Origin: Paraburkholderia phenazinium
Lineage (GTDB): Bacteria; Pseudomonadota; Gammaproteobacteria; Burkholderiales; Burkholderiaceae
Assembly: GCF_900141745.1 (NCBI RefSeq)
Contig: NZ_FSRM01000001.1
Coordinates: 1,860,001-1,924,000 of the forward strand
Direction of reading: 5' to 3'
Length of the DNA stretch: 64,000 nucleotides
Within the stretch, counting starts at the first letter, position 1; every line of letters begins with the position of its first letter. This document shows, piece after piece, positions 28,572-37,712 of the stretch. The position numbers were made by a program, and so were the translations under genes. Under the pieces are notes generated by a model that saw only the letters and a program-made list of their open reading frames with translations, did no database searches and was not told the DNA's origin.

Positions 28572-30601
28572 GCAGCCTGCTCCTGGTGAACGTGATGTGG
28601 CTTAGTGCCGTGCGTAGCCGGATTGCCGCGCGTTGCGCGCCACGAAGCGATCAGCGCTTCAAACGTCTGTCGCACACGTGCGATGAGTTCGTCGTCGCGG
28701 ATCGTCCCTGCGAGCCAGGCGTGGCTAGGCTCGTGGAAGATGGTCCGGCCAACGGTGAAGCCGCGGCAGGTCGCCGATTGCGCGGCAGCACGGAAGCCTT
28801 CGTTCAACTGTTCAACCGCCGCCGACAGTCCCAGCAATACTACGCCACGGCAGTACGGATCGCGTTCGGCGATCAGCGCGTCGATTGCCTGCCATTGCGC
28901 AGCTTCCATGGGCTCGAGCTTCCACCACTCCGGATAGATGCCGATGTTGTACAAGCGTTTCAATGCGCGATACACGGTGTCGGATCCGCACGGCAAATGC
29001 GCGTGCTTCGGCGGAATCACTTCGAGCAGCAGTTCATGGCCGCTCGCCTGGGTGGCATCGTAGAGCGCGCGCAATTGTGCTTCCTGTTCGAGCCGTTGTT
29101 CGATCGGCTCGTCGGGATGGTATTGCACGAGGCACTTCACCACATGCTCCTGCGGCCACGCAATCAGCGTGGTGCCGATGGAACGCCCGTGATCGAACAC
29201 CAGCGGTACCGAACCCGGCAGTTCCACCGGTCGGCCGATCCACCAGCCGCGGCCCGTGGCGTCGTTCAACGCATCCTGGCCATAGCGGTCGTCGATCAGT
29301 ACACCGATGCGTCCTTGCAGGCCGAGTGCGCTTTCGGTTTGCGCAACCGCCTCGACAAAGAGGCTCTTCAACCTCGCGATGCGTGCTTCGTCCGCGCCGG
29401 TCTGCTGGGCCAGATCGAAGAACTGGTTGCGGTGATCGAAGGCGAAACCGAGCACTTCGTCCCATTGCTTGCGGGCAGGGGAAACGCGGTGCAGCCGCGC
29501 GAGTTTCGCATCGCGATCCGGGCGGCGCATACGTTGCGGATCGGCCTTGGCCTCGCTCAGGAAGTACTCGAGCTCCGCGGGCGTCGGCATGGCCGGGGCG
29601 CACCCATGCCGAGAGACGACGAGCGCACCGCTCGCGTTCGCTGCACGCGCGCAAGCCTCGAGCGGCTGATCGCGTAGCCACCCAGACAAAAAGCCGGAGG
29701 CAAATGCATCGCCCGCGCCGAGCACATTCAATACTTCGACTTCGACACCACCGTGAATCGGCGCGTCGTCGAGCGAGGCCGGCACATCGCCGTCGATGAT
29801 CTGGCAACCCAGCGGACCGCGTTTGACGACCAGAGTGGCCGGCGTCACCGCGCGAACCATCGCGAGCGCTTCGATCAGTTCATGCTTGCCGCCGGCAATG
29901 CGAAACTCTTCTTCGGTGCCGATCACCAGATCCATCAATGGCAGGATGCGCTGGATGTGCGCAGTGACGTCCTCACTGGCAACAAAGCGGGTTTCACCGT
30001 CGGCCTTGCCCGTGAGTCCCCACAGCACGGGGCGGTAGTCGATATCGAGCACCGTGCGCACGCCGTTGCGGCGGGCGTAATCGAGCGCCCTGCGGCTGGT
30101 GCGGTTCACCTGTTCGGTGGAAAAGTGGGTGCCAGTAATCAGCAGTGCTTTGGACGAGGCGATGTACGCCTCGTCGAAGTCCGCTTCGTCCACTGCCATA
30201 TCGGCGCAGTTTTCGCGGTAGAAAATCAGCGGGAAGGTATCGCGATCCTTGAGACCGAGCAGCACGAGCGCAGTCAGGCGCTCATGATCGACGCGCACGT
30301 GGCTGACGTCGCAACCTTCCTTGGTGAGCGTTTCGGTGAGGAAGCGTCCCGGATGGTCGTTGCCGACACGCGCGAGCATCGATGACGCGAGCCCAAGCCG
30401 GGCGCAGCCGAAAGCGATATTGGCCGACGAGCCGCCGAGATACTTCGCGAAGCTCGTGACGTCTTCGAGCCGCGCGCCGACCTGTTGCGCGTAGAGATCC
30501 ATCCCGAGGCGGCCGAGACAGATGATGTCGCGGCTGCGGCCCTGCGCAAAGCGGCTGGTGGTGCTGGCAACGGACGGCGTGGTTGTGCTGGTAAGAGCCA
30601 T
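28568..30601 (-). CDS. iolC: Bifunctional 5-dehydro-2-deoxygluconokinase / DUF2090 aldolase-like protein
   Basis: This is a 677-residue fusion. The N-terminal 330 residues are a PfkB-type sugar kinase with GGSSANIAFGCARLG and the C-terminal signature NVLGAGDAFASGF. It would phosphorylate 5-dehydro-2-deoxygluconate. The C-terminal 310 residues are a DUF2090 domain (DEVLGFAFDHRNQFFDLAQQ ... ALLLEVIPPKH-type strand ELLLEVIPPK), an aldolase-like barrel thought to take the place of IolJ. AGGAAA precedes the ATG at 30601. The arrangement is common in Burkholderia and rhizobia. Confidence 0.93.
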   Translation of the reverse strand: MALTSTTTPSVASTTSRFAQGRSRDIICLGRLGMDLYAQQVGARLEDVTSFAKYLGGSSANIAFGCARLGLASSMLARVGNDHPGRFLTETLTKEGCDVSHVRVDHERLTALVLLGLKDRDTFPLIFYRENCADMAVDEADFDEAYIASSKALLITGTHFSTEQVNRTSRRALDYARRNGVRTVLDIDYRPVLWGLTGKADGETRFVASEDVTAHIQRILPLMDLVIGTEEEFRIAGGKHELIEALAMVRAVTPATLVVKRGPLGCQIIDGDVPASLDDAPIHGGVEVEVLNVLGAGDAFASGFLSGWLRDQPLEACARAANASGALVVSRHGCAPAMPTPAELEYFLSEAKADPQRMRRPDRDAKLARLHRVSPARKQWDEVLGFAFDHRNQFFDLAQQTGADEARIARLKSLFVEAVAQTESALGLQGRIGVLIDDRYGQDALNDATGRGWWIGRPVELPGSVPLVFDHGRSIGTTLIAWPQEHVVKCLVQYHPDEPIEQRLEQEAQLRALYDATQASGHELLLEVIPPKHAHLPCGSDTVYRALKRLYNIGIYPEWWKLEPMEAAQWQAIDALIAERDPYCRGVVLLGLSAAVEQLNEGFRAAAQSATCRGFTVGRTIFHEPSHAWLAGTIRDDELIARVRQTFEALIASWRATRGNPATHGTKPHHVHQEQAA

Positions 30602-30691
30602 GGAATTTCCTGTATGTCCTGGTGCTTGACTGACGACGCGGGCCACACGACGTTGGCACGAAACGAGCGCCGCGTCGAAGGCGTGGCGCAA

Positions 30692-31522
30692 TCAGATCGT
30701 CGCGCCTTCGAGTTCACCGATCATCTTCTGCATTTCGGCGCCGCCGGCCATCATGTCGAGTACTTCGTCCTTGCTGATGGTGTCCTTGGTGAAGGTCCCA
30801 AGCGACTTGCCGCGATTGAGCAGCGTGAACGAATCGCCGATCGGATAGGCGTGGTGTACGTTGTGCGTGATGAAGATGACCGAGATGCCTTTGGCCCGCG
30901 CGGTGTGGATCAGCTTCAGCACATTGAAGCTCTGCTTCACGCCGAGTGCTGCCGTCGGTTCGTCGAGAATCAGCACCCGCGCGCCGAAGTGAATGGCCCG
31001 TGCGATAGCGAGACACTGCTTCTCGCCGCCCGACATCGTGCCGATCGGTTGATGTGGGTCGCGCACGTTGATGCCCATTTCGGCGAGCTTGTCACGCGAG
31101 GCTGTCGCACAATGGTCGAGATCCATCACGTTGATAAAGCCGAACAGTTTTTTCTGCGGCTCGCGTCCCATGAAGAAGTTGCGCGCCACGGAAAGCAACG
31201 GCACCAGCGCGAGATCCTGATAGACGGTCGCAATGCCGAGATCGAGCGCGTCTTTGGGCGAGGTGAAACGCACCGGCTTGCCGTCGACAAGGTAGGTGCC
31301 TTCGCTCGGCTGATGCACGCCGGCCAGCGTCTTGATCAGGGTGGATTTGCCTGCGCCGTTGTCGCCGAGCAGGCAATGCACTTCGCCTCGTTTGAGCCGG
31401 ATCGTGATGTCCTTCAATGCAATCACGTTACCGAAATAACGGCTGACGTTTTCGAGCGAGAGAATGTAGTCGCCCGTGGCCGGCTGCACGGCGGCTGCTG
31501 TCGTATTCTGGGTGGTATCCAT
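30692..31522 (-). CDS. Sugar ABC transporter ATP-binding protein (probable inositol importer)
   Basis: This 276-residue ATPase has Walker [10 protein letters not shown], signature [13 protein letters not shown] and Walker [11 protein letters not shown]. It has a single nucleotide-binding domain, unlike the double-domain RbsA/MglA proteins, so it probably works as a homodimer, as in FrcA-type systems. It lies between the permease gene (14-base gap) and iolC, and its job is most likely inositol uptake. Confidence 0.92.
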   Translation of the reverse strand: MDTTQNTTAAAVQPATGDYILSLENVSRYFGNVIALKDITIRLKRGEVHCLLGDNGAGKSTLIKTLAGVHQPSEGTYLVDGKPVRFTSPKDALDLGIATVYQDLALVPLLSVARNFFMGREPQKKLFGFINVMDLDHCATASRDKLAEMGINVRDPHQPIGTMSGGEKQCLAIARAIHFGARVLILDEPTAALGVKQSFNVLKLIHTARAKGISVIFITHNVHHAYPIGDSFTLLNRGKSLGTFTKDTISKDEVLDMMAGGAEMQKMIGELEGATI

Positions 31523-31536
31523 CGTGAACTCCTCGT

Positions 31537-32703
31537 TTAGCGGGATGCCGCGACGCGGCTGCGCACGTAGTGGTTAAACAGCACCGCGAACAGCAGCATT
31601 GCGCCGAGGAACACGCGGAACCAGTCCGAATCGATGTTCGTGTAGGTGATGCCGATCTGCACGACGCCGAAGATCAGTGCACCAAACGATGCGCCCACCA
31701 CCGAACCGTAGCCGCCGGTCAGCAGGCTGCCGCCGATCACCGCGGCGATGATGGCCTCGAATTCCGCCTGCAGGCCGCGGTCGGCTGCCGCCGAACCGAT
31801 ATCGCACACTTGCAGCACGGAATAGAGGCAAGAGCAGAAGGCAGTCAGGACGAACAGCGAGATCTTCACACGGCGTACCGGCACACCGACGTTCTTGGCC
31901 GCATTGGCGTCGCCGCCCACAGCGAAAATCCAGTTGCCGAATTGCGTCTTGGCGAGGACGAATGCGCAAACCGCGGCAAGTGCGAACCACCACAGAATGA
32001 CTTTCGGAATCCCAGGGACGAGCGGCAGGCCGTTGTCGAGCATCTTCACGAGACCGATGTGTCCGAGCCAGGTAAACACGCCCTTGAAGGCGACGCCCTG
32101 GAACAGCGTATGCGCGATCCAGTCATGCGAGGCGACGTCGCCCACGCCGGAGATGATGGTGCGGTCGGCAAACATCACCGAGAGGGCGAGCGTGAGGCCG
32201 CGCAGGATAAACAGGAAGGCCAGCGTCACGATGAAGGAAGGCAGCCGCGTGCGCATCACGAGGTAGCCGTTCAGCGCGCCGAGCAGCATCGAACCGGCGA
32301 ACGCGAACACGATCGACAGCGCAATCGGCCAGTGAAAATACATCGTAGGCAACGCGACCATCATGCCGGAGAAGCCGATCATCGAGCCGATCGAAAGATC
32401 GAACTCGCCGGCAATCATCAGCAGACAGGCGCCGACTGCGATGATCCCAAGATAGGCGGCAACCTGCGACCAGTTCATCACACCGTCGAGGTTGAACATG
32501 CCGGAGTTGCCGGCGGCAAGCCCGAACACCAGGAACACCATGACGGTGCCGGCGAGGGCGGCAAATTCAGGGCGGCTCAACAGATGTTTGAACCACGATT
32601 CGCGACGCACGCGTTCATCGGCTGAAGCGGTCCCGGCTGCTGCTGCGGCAGCGTCCTGCTCGGGACGGGGATGTTTGGCGTGGAAGGGGTTGGCGACGCC
32701 CAT
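31537..32703 (-). CDS. Sugar ABC transporter permease (probable inositol importer)
   Basis: This inner-membrane permease of the RbsC/XylH type has 388 residues and about ten hydrophobic segments. The family segment [19 protein letters not shown] is clear, as is [20 protein letters not shown] near the end. AAGGAGAG precedes the ATG at 32703, which rules out a longer start. The N-terminal 60 residues are cytoplasmic and rich in alanine and charge. Confidence 0.93.
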   Translation of the reverse strand: MGVANPFHAKHPRPEQDAAAAAAGTASADERVRRESWFKHLLSRPEFAALAGTVMVFLVFGLAAGNSGMFNLDGVMNWSQVAAYLGIIAVGACLLMIAGEFDLSIGSMIGFSGMMVALPTMYFHWPIALSIVFAFAGSMLLGALNGYLVMRTRLPSFIVTLAFLFILRGLTLALSVMFADRTIISGVGDVASHDWIAHTLFQGVAFKGVFTWLGHIGLVKMLDNGLPLVPGIPKVILWWFALAAVCAFVLAKTQFGNWIFAVGGDANAAKNVGVPVRRVKISLFVLTAFCSCLYSVLQVCDIGSAAADRGLQAEFEAIIAAVIGGSLLTGGYGSVVGASFGALIFGVVQIGITYTNIDSDWFRVFLGAMLLFAVLFNHYVRSRVAASR

Positions 32704-32895
32704 TGAAGCTCTCCTTGATGCGCCAGCGGATCGCGTCGTGGCGACGCGTCGCTTGAAGGCGCTGAATGCAAGTGAAGTGCAAGTGAAACCTTGCGAAGGG
32801 GAGCGCGTGCGGCCGGGCCAGTGGCGGCTGGCGGCACGCGCTTTCTTCATGCCTGCTGGGACGGTTTCCCGTGCCCGAACTCAATCAAACCTTGC

Positions 32896-33942
32896 TTAGC
32901 GGTACTGACCTGCGTACTTGATTACCTTGTCGATGTTTTCCTTCGTAATGAAGCCCGGACCAGAGCCAATGTTGCGCGGACCGTAGGAGGGGGCGAGACC
33001 ATAGGTCGACAGACGAGCCTGGAACTTCGGGTTAGCCTGGAGAGCCTGGCGGATCTTCACGGGGTCGGTAGTGTGGTCGTGCTTGGCGATGGCCAGCACG
33101 GCGACGGCGATGTAACCCTGCAGGTACGGTTGCTGGTCGATGGCGAACTTGATCGTGCCGTCCTTGATGGCCTTGGCGATGTCGTCGTCAAAGTCGAACG
33201 TTGCGAACCAGAGCTTGCCGGCCAGCCCCATTTGCTGCAGCGCCTTGATCGTCGGCGCAGCCGAGAGCGGCCCGAGTGCGAGCACGCCGCCGGTGTCCGG
33301 GTGATTGCGCAGATACGCACTCACCTTCGACTGGATGCCAGTGGGGTCCGTGCCTGCATCGAGCGTGGAGGTCTTGAAGTCGACCCCAAGCGCATCGGCA
33401 AAGCCGCGGCAACGTTCGAACGACGCCGGGTTGGTCGCGTAGTGGTTTACGCACAGGAACGACTTGACGCCTGCGGCCTTCGCTTTTTCGCCTGCTGCTT
33501 TACCTGCCGCGTATTCAGGCTGGCCGATGTGCATGATCGCGCCCAGATCGGCGCTCTGCTGCTCGGTGCCCGAATTGATCGTGACTAACGGAATGTGCTT
33601 TTCGGTGACCTTGCCGATCGAGCCCTTCAGCACGTCGTAGTCGGCGATGGTAACGATCACGCCGTCGTAGTTGCGTGCGGCAGCCTGTTCGATCAGGCGG
33701 GCCATGTCGGCGATGTCGCCATTAGGCGGGTTGCGGTAGTCGGTCTCGACGTTGAAATCCTCGTCGGCCTGTTTGATTGCGTTCTTGATGGTGTTCCACC
33801 ACGAATCGGAATCGGGTGCGTGGCTGATCAACACGAAGTGCGCATCGGCCGCGCGGGCCGCGGTTGTGGCGGCCAATCCCGCCGTCAGCGCCAGTGCTGC
33901 CACCAGAATCCTCAGCGTTGCCTTGCCATTGCAAAGTCTCAT
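32896..33942 (-). CDS. Sugar ABC transporter periplasmic binding protein (probable inositol binder)
   Basis: This type I periplasmic binding protein has about 348 residues. It has a signal peptide (ILVAALALTAGLAATTAARA) and the mature start DAHFVLISHAPDSDSWWNTI. The hinge motif VTINSGTEQQSADLGAIMHIG is replaced by a sugar-family equivalent. AGGTGGAG precedes the ATG at 33942; a GTG nine bases upstream is possible. It is the first gene of the minus-strand inositol operon and faces the RpiR regulator across the operator region. Confidence 0.92.
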   Translation of the reverse strand: MRLCNGKATLRILVAALALTAGLAATTAARAADAHFVLISHAPDSDSWWNTIKNAIKQADEDFNVETDYRNPPNGDIADMARLIEQAAARNYDGVIVTIADYDVLKGSIGKVTEKHIPLVTINSGTEQQSADLGAIMHIGQPEYAAGKAAGEKAKAAGVKSFLCVNHYATNPASFERCRGFADALGVDFKTSTLDAGTDPTGIQSKVSAYLRNHPDTGGVLALGPLSAAPTIKALQQMGLAGKLWFATFDFDDDIAKAIKDGTIKFAIDQQPYLQGYIAVAVLAIAKHDHTTDPVKIRQALQANPKFQARLSTYGLAPSYGPRNIGSGPGFITKENIDKVIKYAGQYR

Positions 33943-34054
33943 CGTCTCCACCTTTCTCGGTCTTCGTTATTGAAGGGAACGTATGGTGTTTCTTCATACC
34001 TGCGAGCCCTCTTCGCGTGAGCACGCATGCTCGCTACACCATCGCTCAGGACCA

Positions 34055-34083
34055 AGATTAGGCCATCTTTTGCCCACTTGCAA
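34055..34083 (-). promoter_or_regulatory. Candidate sigma-70 promoter of the inositol transport operon
   Basis: On the minus strand, TTGCAA at 34083-34078 and TAATCT at 34060-34055 are separated by 17 bases. They lie about 115 bases before the binding-protein start. Position and spacing fit a sigma-70 promoter. Confidence 0.5.
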
Positions 34084-34105
34084 TGAAAATTTCATGACAA
34101 AGAAA

Positions 34106-34125
34106 AATGGAAAATATGTTCCATT
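34106..34125. promoter_or_regulatory. GGAA-N6-TTCC palindrome, likely IolR-type operator
   Basis: The 7-base arms AATGGAA (34106-34112) and TTCCATT (34119-34125) flank a six-base spacer. The core GGAA-N6-TTCC is the motif reported for the RpiR-type repressor IolR of Sinorhizobium. It lies between the divergent inositol transport operon and the rpiR-iolG genes, just upstream of a TATAAT (34142-34147) on the plus strand. Confidence 0.7.
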
Positions 34126-34222
34126 TGACGATGCGCCTGCCTATAATCGGCAACGTTAGCGTGGTGCGCAGAGCCTTGATGGGGGCCGTTTTGCAGCGCA
34201 ATAAAGCATCAAAGGAAGAGCC

Positions 34223-35104
34223 ATGGCGGAAGAGAGCACAGAAGAATTGCCCAGCGTCGAAGATTTGATGCAGCGCATCGCGGAAAACTACGACTCGTTG
34301 CCGCGTCAGTTGAAAAACGTCGCGACGTATATCGAGCAGCATCGCTCAAGCGTGATGGTGGATCGCACCAGCGACATCGCGGCGAGCTGCGGCGTGCATC
34401 CATCCGCCGTCGTGCGGTTTGCGCAGCGCTTCGGCTTCTCCGGCTTCTCCGATCTGCAGGCGGTGTTTCGCCAGGCTTATACGGGGCAGGGCACATCGTC
34501 GCCGAGTTATCAGCAGCGCATTCGCAAGCTGATCGACGAGAAGCCGGGTGCGTTGTCCGGCGGTTCCGTGGCGCGCGAATTCGTTGCGGCGTGCCGCGGC
34601 GGTCTAGATGAGCTCGAAGCAGGCCTCGACGACGCGCAGTTCGACGCCGCAGTGAAGATGCTGCAACAGGCCGACAACATCTACGTGGTGGGTGTGCGGC
34701 GTTCGTTTCCGGTGGCGAGCTATATCGTCTACGCGCTGCAGCACACGCCGAAGCGCGTGCACCTGGTGTCCGGTTTCGGCGGCATGTATCGCGAGCAGAT
34801 CCGCAGCGTCAGGAAGGGCGACGTAGTGATCGCGATCAGCTTCGCACCGTACGGCAAGGAAACACAGTACTGCTTAAGGGTGGCGCATCATCACCAGGCA
34901 AAAACGCTGGTGATCAGCGACAGCCAGTTGTCGCCGCTCGCGCGCTACGCCACCACGCAACTTTATGTGAAGGAGGGGAGCGCGTTCGCGTTTCGCTCGC
35001 TCACCAGCACGATCTGCCTGTGCCAGGCGCTGTTCATCGCGCTCGCGTACAAGCTCGAATTGAACGTAGAAGAATCGAAAGACACTGGAGGATACGATGA
35101 CTGA
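34223..35104 (+). CDS. iolR: RpiR-family regulator of inositol catabolism
   Basis: This 293-residue protein has an N-terminal RpiR helix-turn-helix (TSDIAASCGVHPSAVVRFAQ) and a C-terminal SIS sugar-phosphate-binding domain with NIYVVGVRRSFPVASYIVYA and VISDSQLSPLARYA. RpiR proteins of this kind repress iol genes until a pathway phosphate intermediate binds. An AAGGAAG ribosome binding site precedes the ATG. The 3' end overlaps iolG by eight bases. The name iolR is inferred from context. Confidence 0.9.
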   Translation: MAEESTEELPSVEDLMQRIAENYDSLPRQLKNVATYIEQHRSSVMVDRTSDIAASCGVHPSAVVRFAQRFGFSGFSDLQAVFRQAYTGQGTSSPSYQQRIRKLIDEKPGALSGGSVAREFVAACRGGLDELEAGLDDAQFDAAVKMLQQADNIYVVGVRRSFPVASYIVYALQHTPKRVHLVSGFGGMYREQIRSVRKGDVVIAISFAPYGKETQYCLRVAHHHQAKTLVISDSQLSPLARYATTQLYVKEGSAFAFRSLTSTICLCQALFIALAYKLELNVEESKDTGGYDD

Positions 35105-36119
35105 CCTAGCAGGCGGCAAGACAATCGACGTAGCAGTGTTCGGTGCAGGGCGCATTGGCCGGATTCATGCGGCCAATCTCGCGCGGCAACCGGGCGTGCG
35201 GCTCAAGTACGTGGTGGACGTGAACAAGGATGCGGCGGCAGCGCTGGCTGCCTTGCACGGCGCGCAGGTCGCGGACATAGACGGCGCGATGGGCGACGCG
35301 TCGGTCGGTGCGACGGTGATCTGTTCGAGCACGGATACGCATGCAGACCTGATCCAGCAATCGGCCGCGCAGAAGAAGCACATCTTCTGCGAAAAGCCCG
35401 TGGATCTGACGCTCGAACGCGCGCGTGCCTGCGCGCAGGCAGTGGAACGCGCGGGCGTGGTGTGCATGATCGGCTTTCAGCGCCGTTTCGATCCGACCTT
35501 TGCCGCGTTGAAGGCGCGCATCGACGCTGGTGAAATCGGCACGCCGGAAATGCTGATTGTCACGAGCCGCGATCCGGGCGCACCGCCGGTTGACTACATC
35601 AAGCATTCGGGTGGGATCTTCAAGGACATGCTGATCCACGACTTCGACATCTTCCGCTGGATTCTCGACGATGAAGCTGAGACGCTGCACGCCACGGGCA
35701 GTTGCCTGAGCGACCCGGCGATTGCCGACGCGGGCGATATCGATTCGACAGCCGTGACGATTCGCACGAAGAGCGGGCGGCTCTGCCAGATCAACACGGC
35801 GCGGCGTGCAGCGTATGGCTACGATCAACGCTTCGAAGTGCTTGGCAGCGAGGGCATGCTGCAGGCCGGCAACGTGCGTCCTACCGAGGTGGTTGCCTAT
35901 TCGAAGACGGAAGTCTCGAGTGACGTGCCCGAAGCGTTTTTCCTTGAGCGTTACCGCGCGGCGTACGCGGCGGAAATTGCACACTTCTTCGAGGCGGTCA
36001 CGCAGGGCAAACCGGTTCGCACGACTGTCGCAGATGGCCTGAAGGCGCTTGAACTCGCGGATGCAGCGACGCGCTCGTGGCGTGAAGGCCGGCCGGTGCG
36101 TCTCGGGGAGAGTGCATGA
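35097..36119 (+). CDS. iolG: Myo-inositol 2-dehydrogenase
   Basis: This NAD-dependent enzyme takes myo-inositol to scyllo-inosose, the first catabolic step. It is a Gfo/Idh/MocA protein of 340 residues. The Rossmann glycine motif is VFGAGRIGRIHAANLA. The catalytic EKPVDL lysine and the second-domain histidine pattern DMLIHDFDIFRW are present. It overlaps the regulator gene by eight bases and the next dehydrogenase by four. Confidence 0.93.
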   Translation: MTDLAGGKTIDVAVFGAGRIGRIHAANLARQPGVRLKYVVDVNKDAAAALAALHGAQVADIDGAMGDASVGATVICSSTDTHADLIQQSAAQKKHIFCEKPVDLTLERARACAQAVERAGVVCMIGFQRRFDPTFAALKARIDAGEIGTPEMLIVTSRDPGAPPVDYIKHSGGIFKDMLIHDFDIFRWILDDEAETLHATGSCLSDPAIADAGDIDSTAVTIRTKSGRLCQINTARRAAYGYDQRFEVLGSEGMLQAGNVRPTEVVAYSKTEVSSDVPEAFFLERYRAAYAAEIAHFFEAVTQGKPVRTTVADGLKALELADAATRSWREGRPVRLGESA

Positions 36120-37153
36120 TGGCGACCACTGCTAATCGCAAACCCGTTCGTGTTGGCGTAGTCGGGCTTGGACGGCTCGGCAAGCGTCACGCGGAGAATC
36201 TCGCTTATCGCGTGCCGGGGGCCGTGCTCGTCGCTGCTTGCAGTCCAGTAGAAGAAGAGTTGGCGTGGGCCGCTGAGGCTTTGTCGTCGCCGCGTTTGTA
36301 CAAAGACTATGCCGCGTTGCTCGAGGATCCTGAGGTCGATGCCGTCTGGCTCGTCACGCCGTCGTCGTTGCACGCGCAACAGATTATCGACGCGTTGCGG
36401 GCCGGCAAACATGTGTTCTGCGAGAAGCCGCTGTCGCTGGATCTGGCGGAGTGCGAGCGAGTGCTGGCGGAAGCGGAACAGCATCCGCATTTGCAGGCGA
36501 CCATCGGTTTCATGCGCCGCTTCGATCCGAGCTATCGCGACGCGTTCGAGAAGATCGAAGCAGGCGTGATTGGCCGGCCGTTCATGGTGCGCTCGCAGAA
36601 CACCGACAAGAACGACCCCGACGGCTTCTTTGTGCGCTTCGCGCCGACCTCGGGCGGGATTTTTCTCGACTGCACGGTGCACGACATCGACGTGGCTCGT
36701 TGGCTGCTCGGCAAACCGCGCGCCAAACGCGTGTTTGCGAGCGGGACGATCGCGTTGCACGAAGGGCTGCGCGAATTCGGCGATGTCGACAACGGCGTGG
36801 CGATCTGCGAATTCGACGACGGCAGCCTCGCGATGTTCTACGCGTCGCGCACCATGGCGCACGGCAACGATACCAGCAGCGAAGTGATCGGCACGGCGGG
36901 CGCGATGACGATTGGCCACAATCCGCGTTTGAATCGCGTCGAGATTTCGGACGCGAGCGGGATTCGCAACGAATGCACACCGACCTTCTTCGACCGTTTT
37001 GAAGACGCGTTCCTGTACGAAGCGCGGGCGTTTGTGGCGGCGGTGCAGGGTGGGGCGTCGGCGGGTGCGACGTTAGCTGATGCGTTGGAGGCGACGCGGA
37101 TTGGCAGCGCGCTGCGGCAGTCTTTGCAGACGGGGCAGGCGGTGACGTTGTAA
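36116..37153 (+). CDS. Second Gfo/Idh/MocA oxidoreductase, probable inositol dehydrogenase paralogue
   Basis: This 345-residue NAD(P)-dependent oxidoreductase has the Rossmann motif VGLGRLGKRHAENLA, the EKPLSL lysine and LDCTVHDIDVARW. It is related to IolG but clearly divergent, so it may act on another inositol isomer such as scyllo-inositol or on an inosose. It overlaps iolG by ATGA and belongs to the same operon. No purifying substrate clue is visible. Confidence 0.85.
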   Translation: MMATTANRKPVRVGVVGLGRLGKRHAENLAYRVPGAVLVAACSPVEEELAWAAEALSSPRLYKDYAALLEDPEVDAVWLVTPSSLHAQQIIDALRAGKHVFCEKPLSLDLAECERVLAEAEQHPHLQATIGFMRRFDPSYRDAFEKIEAGVIGRPFMVRSQNTDKNDPDGFFVRFAPTSGGIFLDCTVHDIDVARWLLGKPRAKRVFASGTIALHEGLREFGDVDNGVAICEFDDGSLAMFYASRTMAHGNDTSSEVIGTAGAMTIGHNPRLNRVEISDASGIRNECTPTFFDRFEDAFLYEARAFVAAVQGGASAGATLADALEATRIGSALRQSLQTGQAVTL

Positions 37154-37327
37154 GGCTAATAAGGCCCCGGGGTTTGGCTTTGACGACGCGATGCCCGAAA
37201 AGGCGCCCCAGCGTGTTCCTGTGATGGTCGTCATATCGGCGCTTCCGGCGTGGATATGACGGCTGCTGTAGAATTTGACCCTCTGTCCGGCGTCGTTCGC
37301 GGCGCCTTATCCCGAAGGTCATCGTCG

Positions 37328-37561
37328 ATGCAAATTCAGGTTCACAAGGAAGTCGATGCGCGCGGGCTCAACTGTCCGCTCCCCATTTTGCGCGCCAAAA
37401 AGGCGCTTGCCGATATGGAAAGCGGCCAGATCCTCAAGGTGCTCGCCACCGATCCCGGCTCGCAACGCGATTTCGCCGCGTTCGCCAAGCAGACGGGTAA
37501 TGAAATCGTCGAGGTGTCGACGCAGGACAAGGTGTTTGTGTTTTTGATGCGGCGGCGGTAA
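37328..37561 (+). CDS. TusA-family sulfurtransferase-like protein
   Basis: This small cytoplasmic protein of 77 residues has the TusA/SirA pattern DARGLNCPLPILRAKKAL, whose Cys-Pro is the persulfide-carrying site in TusA. It also has the LATDPGSQRDFAAFAKQTGN segment. It may relay sulfur for tRNA thiolation or molybdenum cofactor formation, but no partner gene is adjacent. The ATG at 37328 fits the family start. Confidence 0.88.
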   Translation: MQIQVHKEVDARGLNCPLPILRAKKALADMESGQILKVLATDPGSQRDFAAFAKQTGNEIVEVSTQDKVFVFLMRRR

Positions 37562-37624
37562 GGCGCAGCGGATCGGAGCAGACACGCGAGGATCGACCTA
37601 CGTCAGAACCGCAGCACTCAAAAT

Positions 37625-37668
37625 AAAAGGCGCCGTGCCCGCGATCCGCGGAGCAACAGCGCCTTTTT
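37625..37668. terminator. Intrinsic terminator between the TusA-like gene and galU
   Basis: AAAAGGCGC (37625-37633) pairs with GCGCCTTTT (37659-37667) around a GC-rich interior, followed by a T-run on the plus strand and preceded by an A-run. It could therefore serve both convergent genes. Confidence 0.8.
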
Positions 37669-37712
37669 AACATCTGCCGCGCGGTTTTCCGCGCTTCTAT
37701 CCGTCCGCCAGC

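Noticed and set aside
34125..34147. TTGACG followed by TATAAT as a promoter for the rpiR-type gene
   Set aside because: The spacing is 11 bases, too short for a sigma-70 promoter, although the TATAAT alone may still be the -10.
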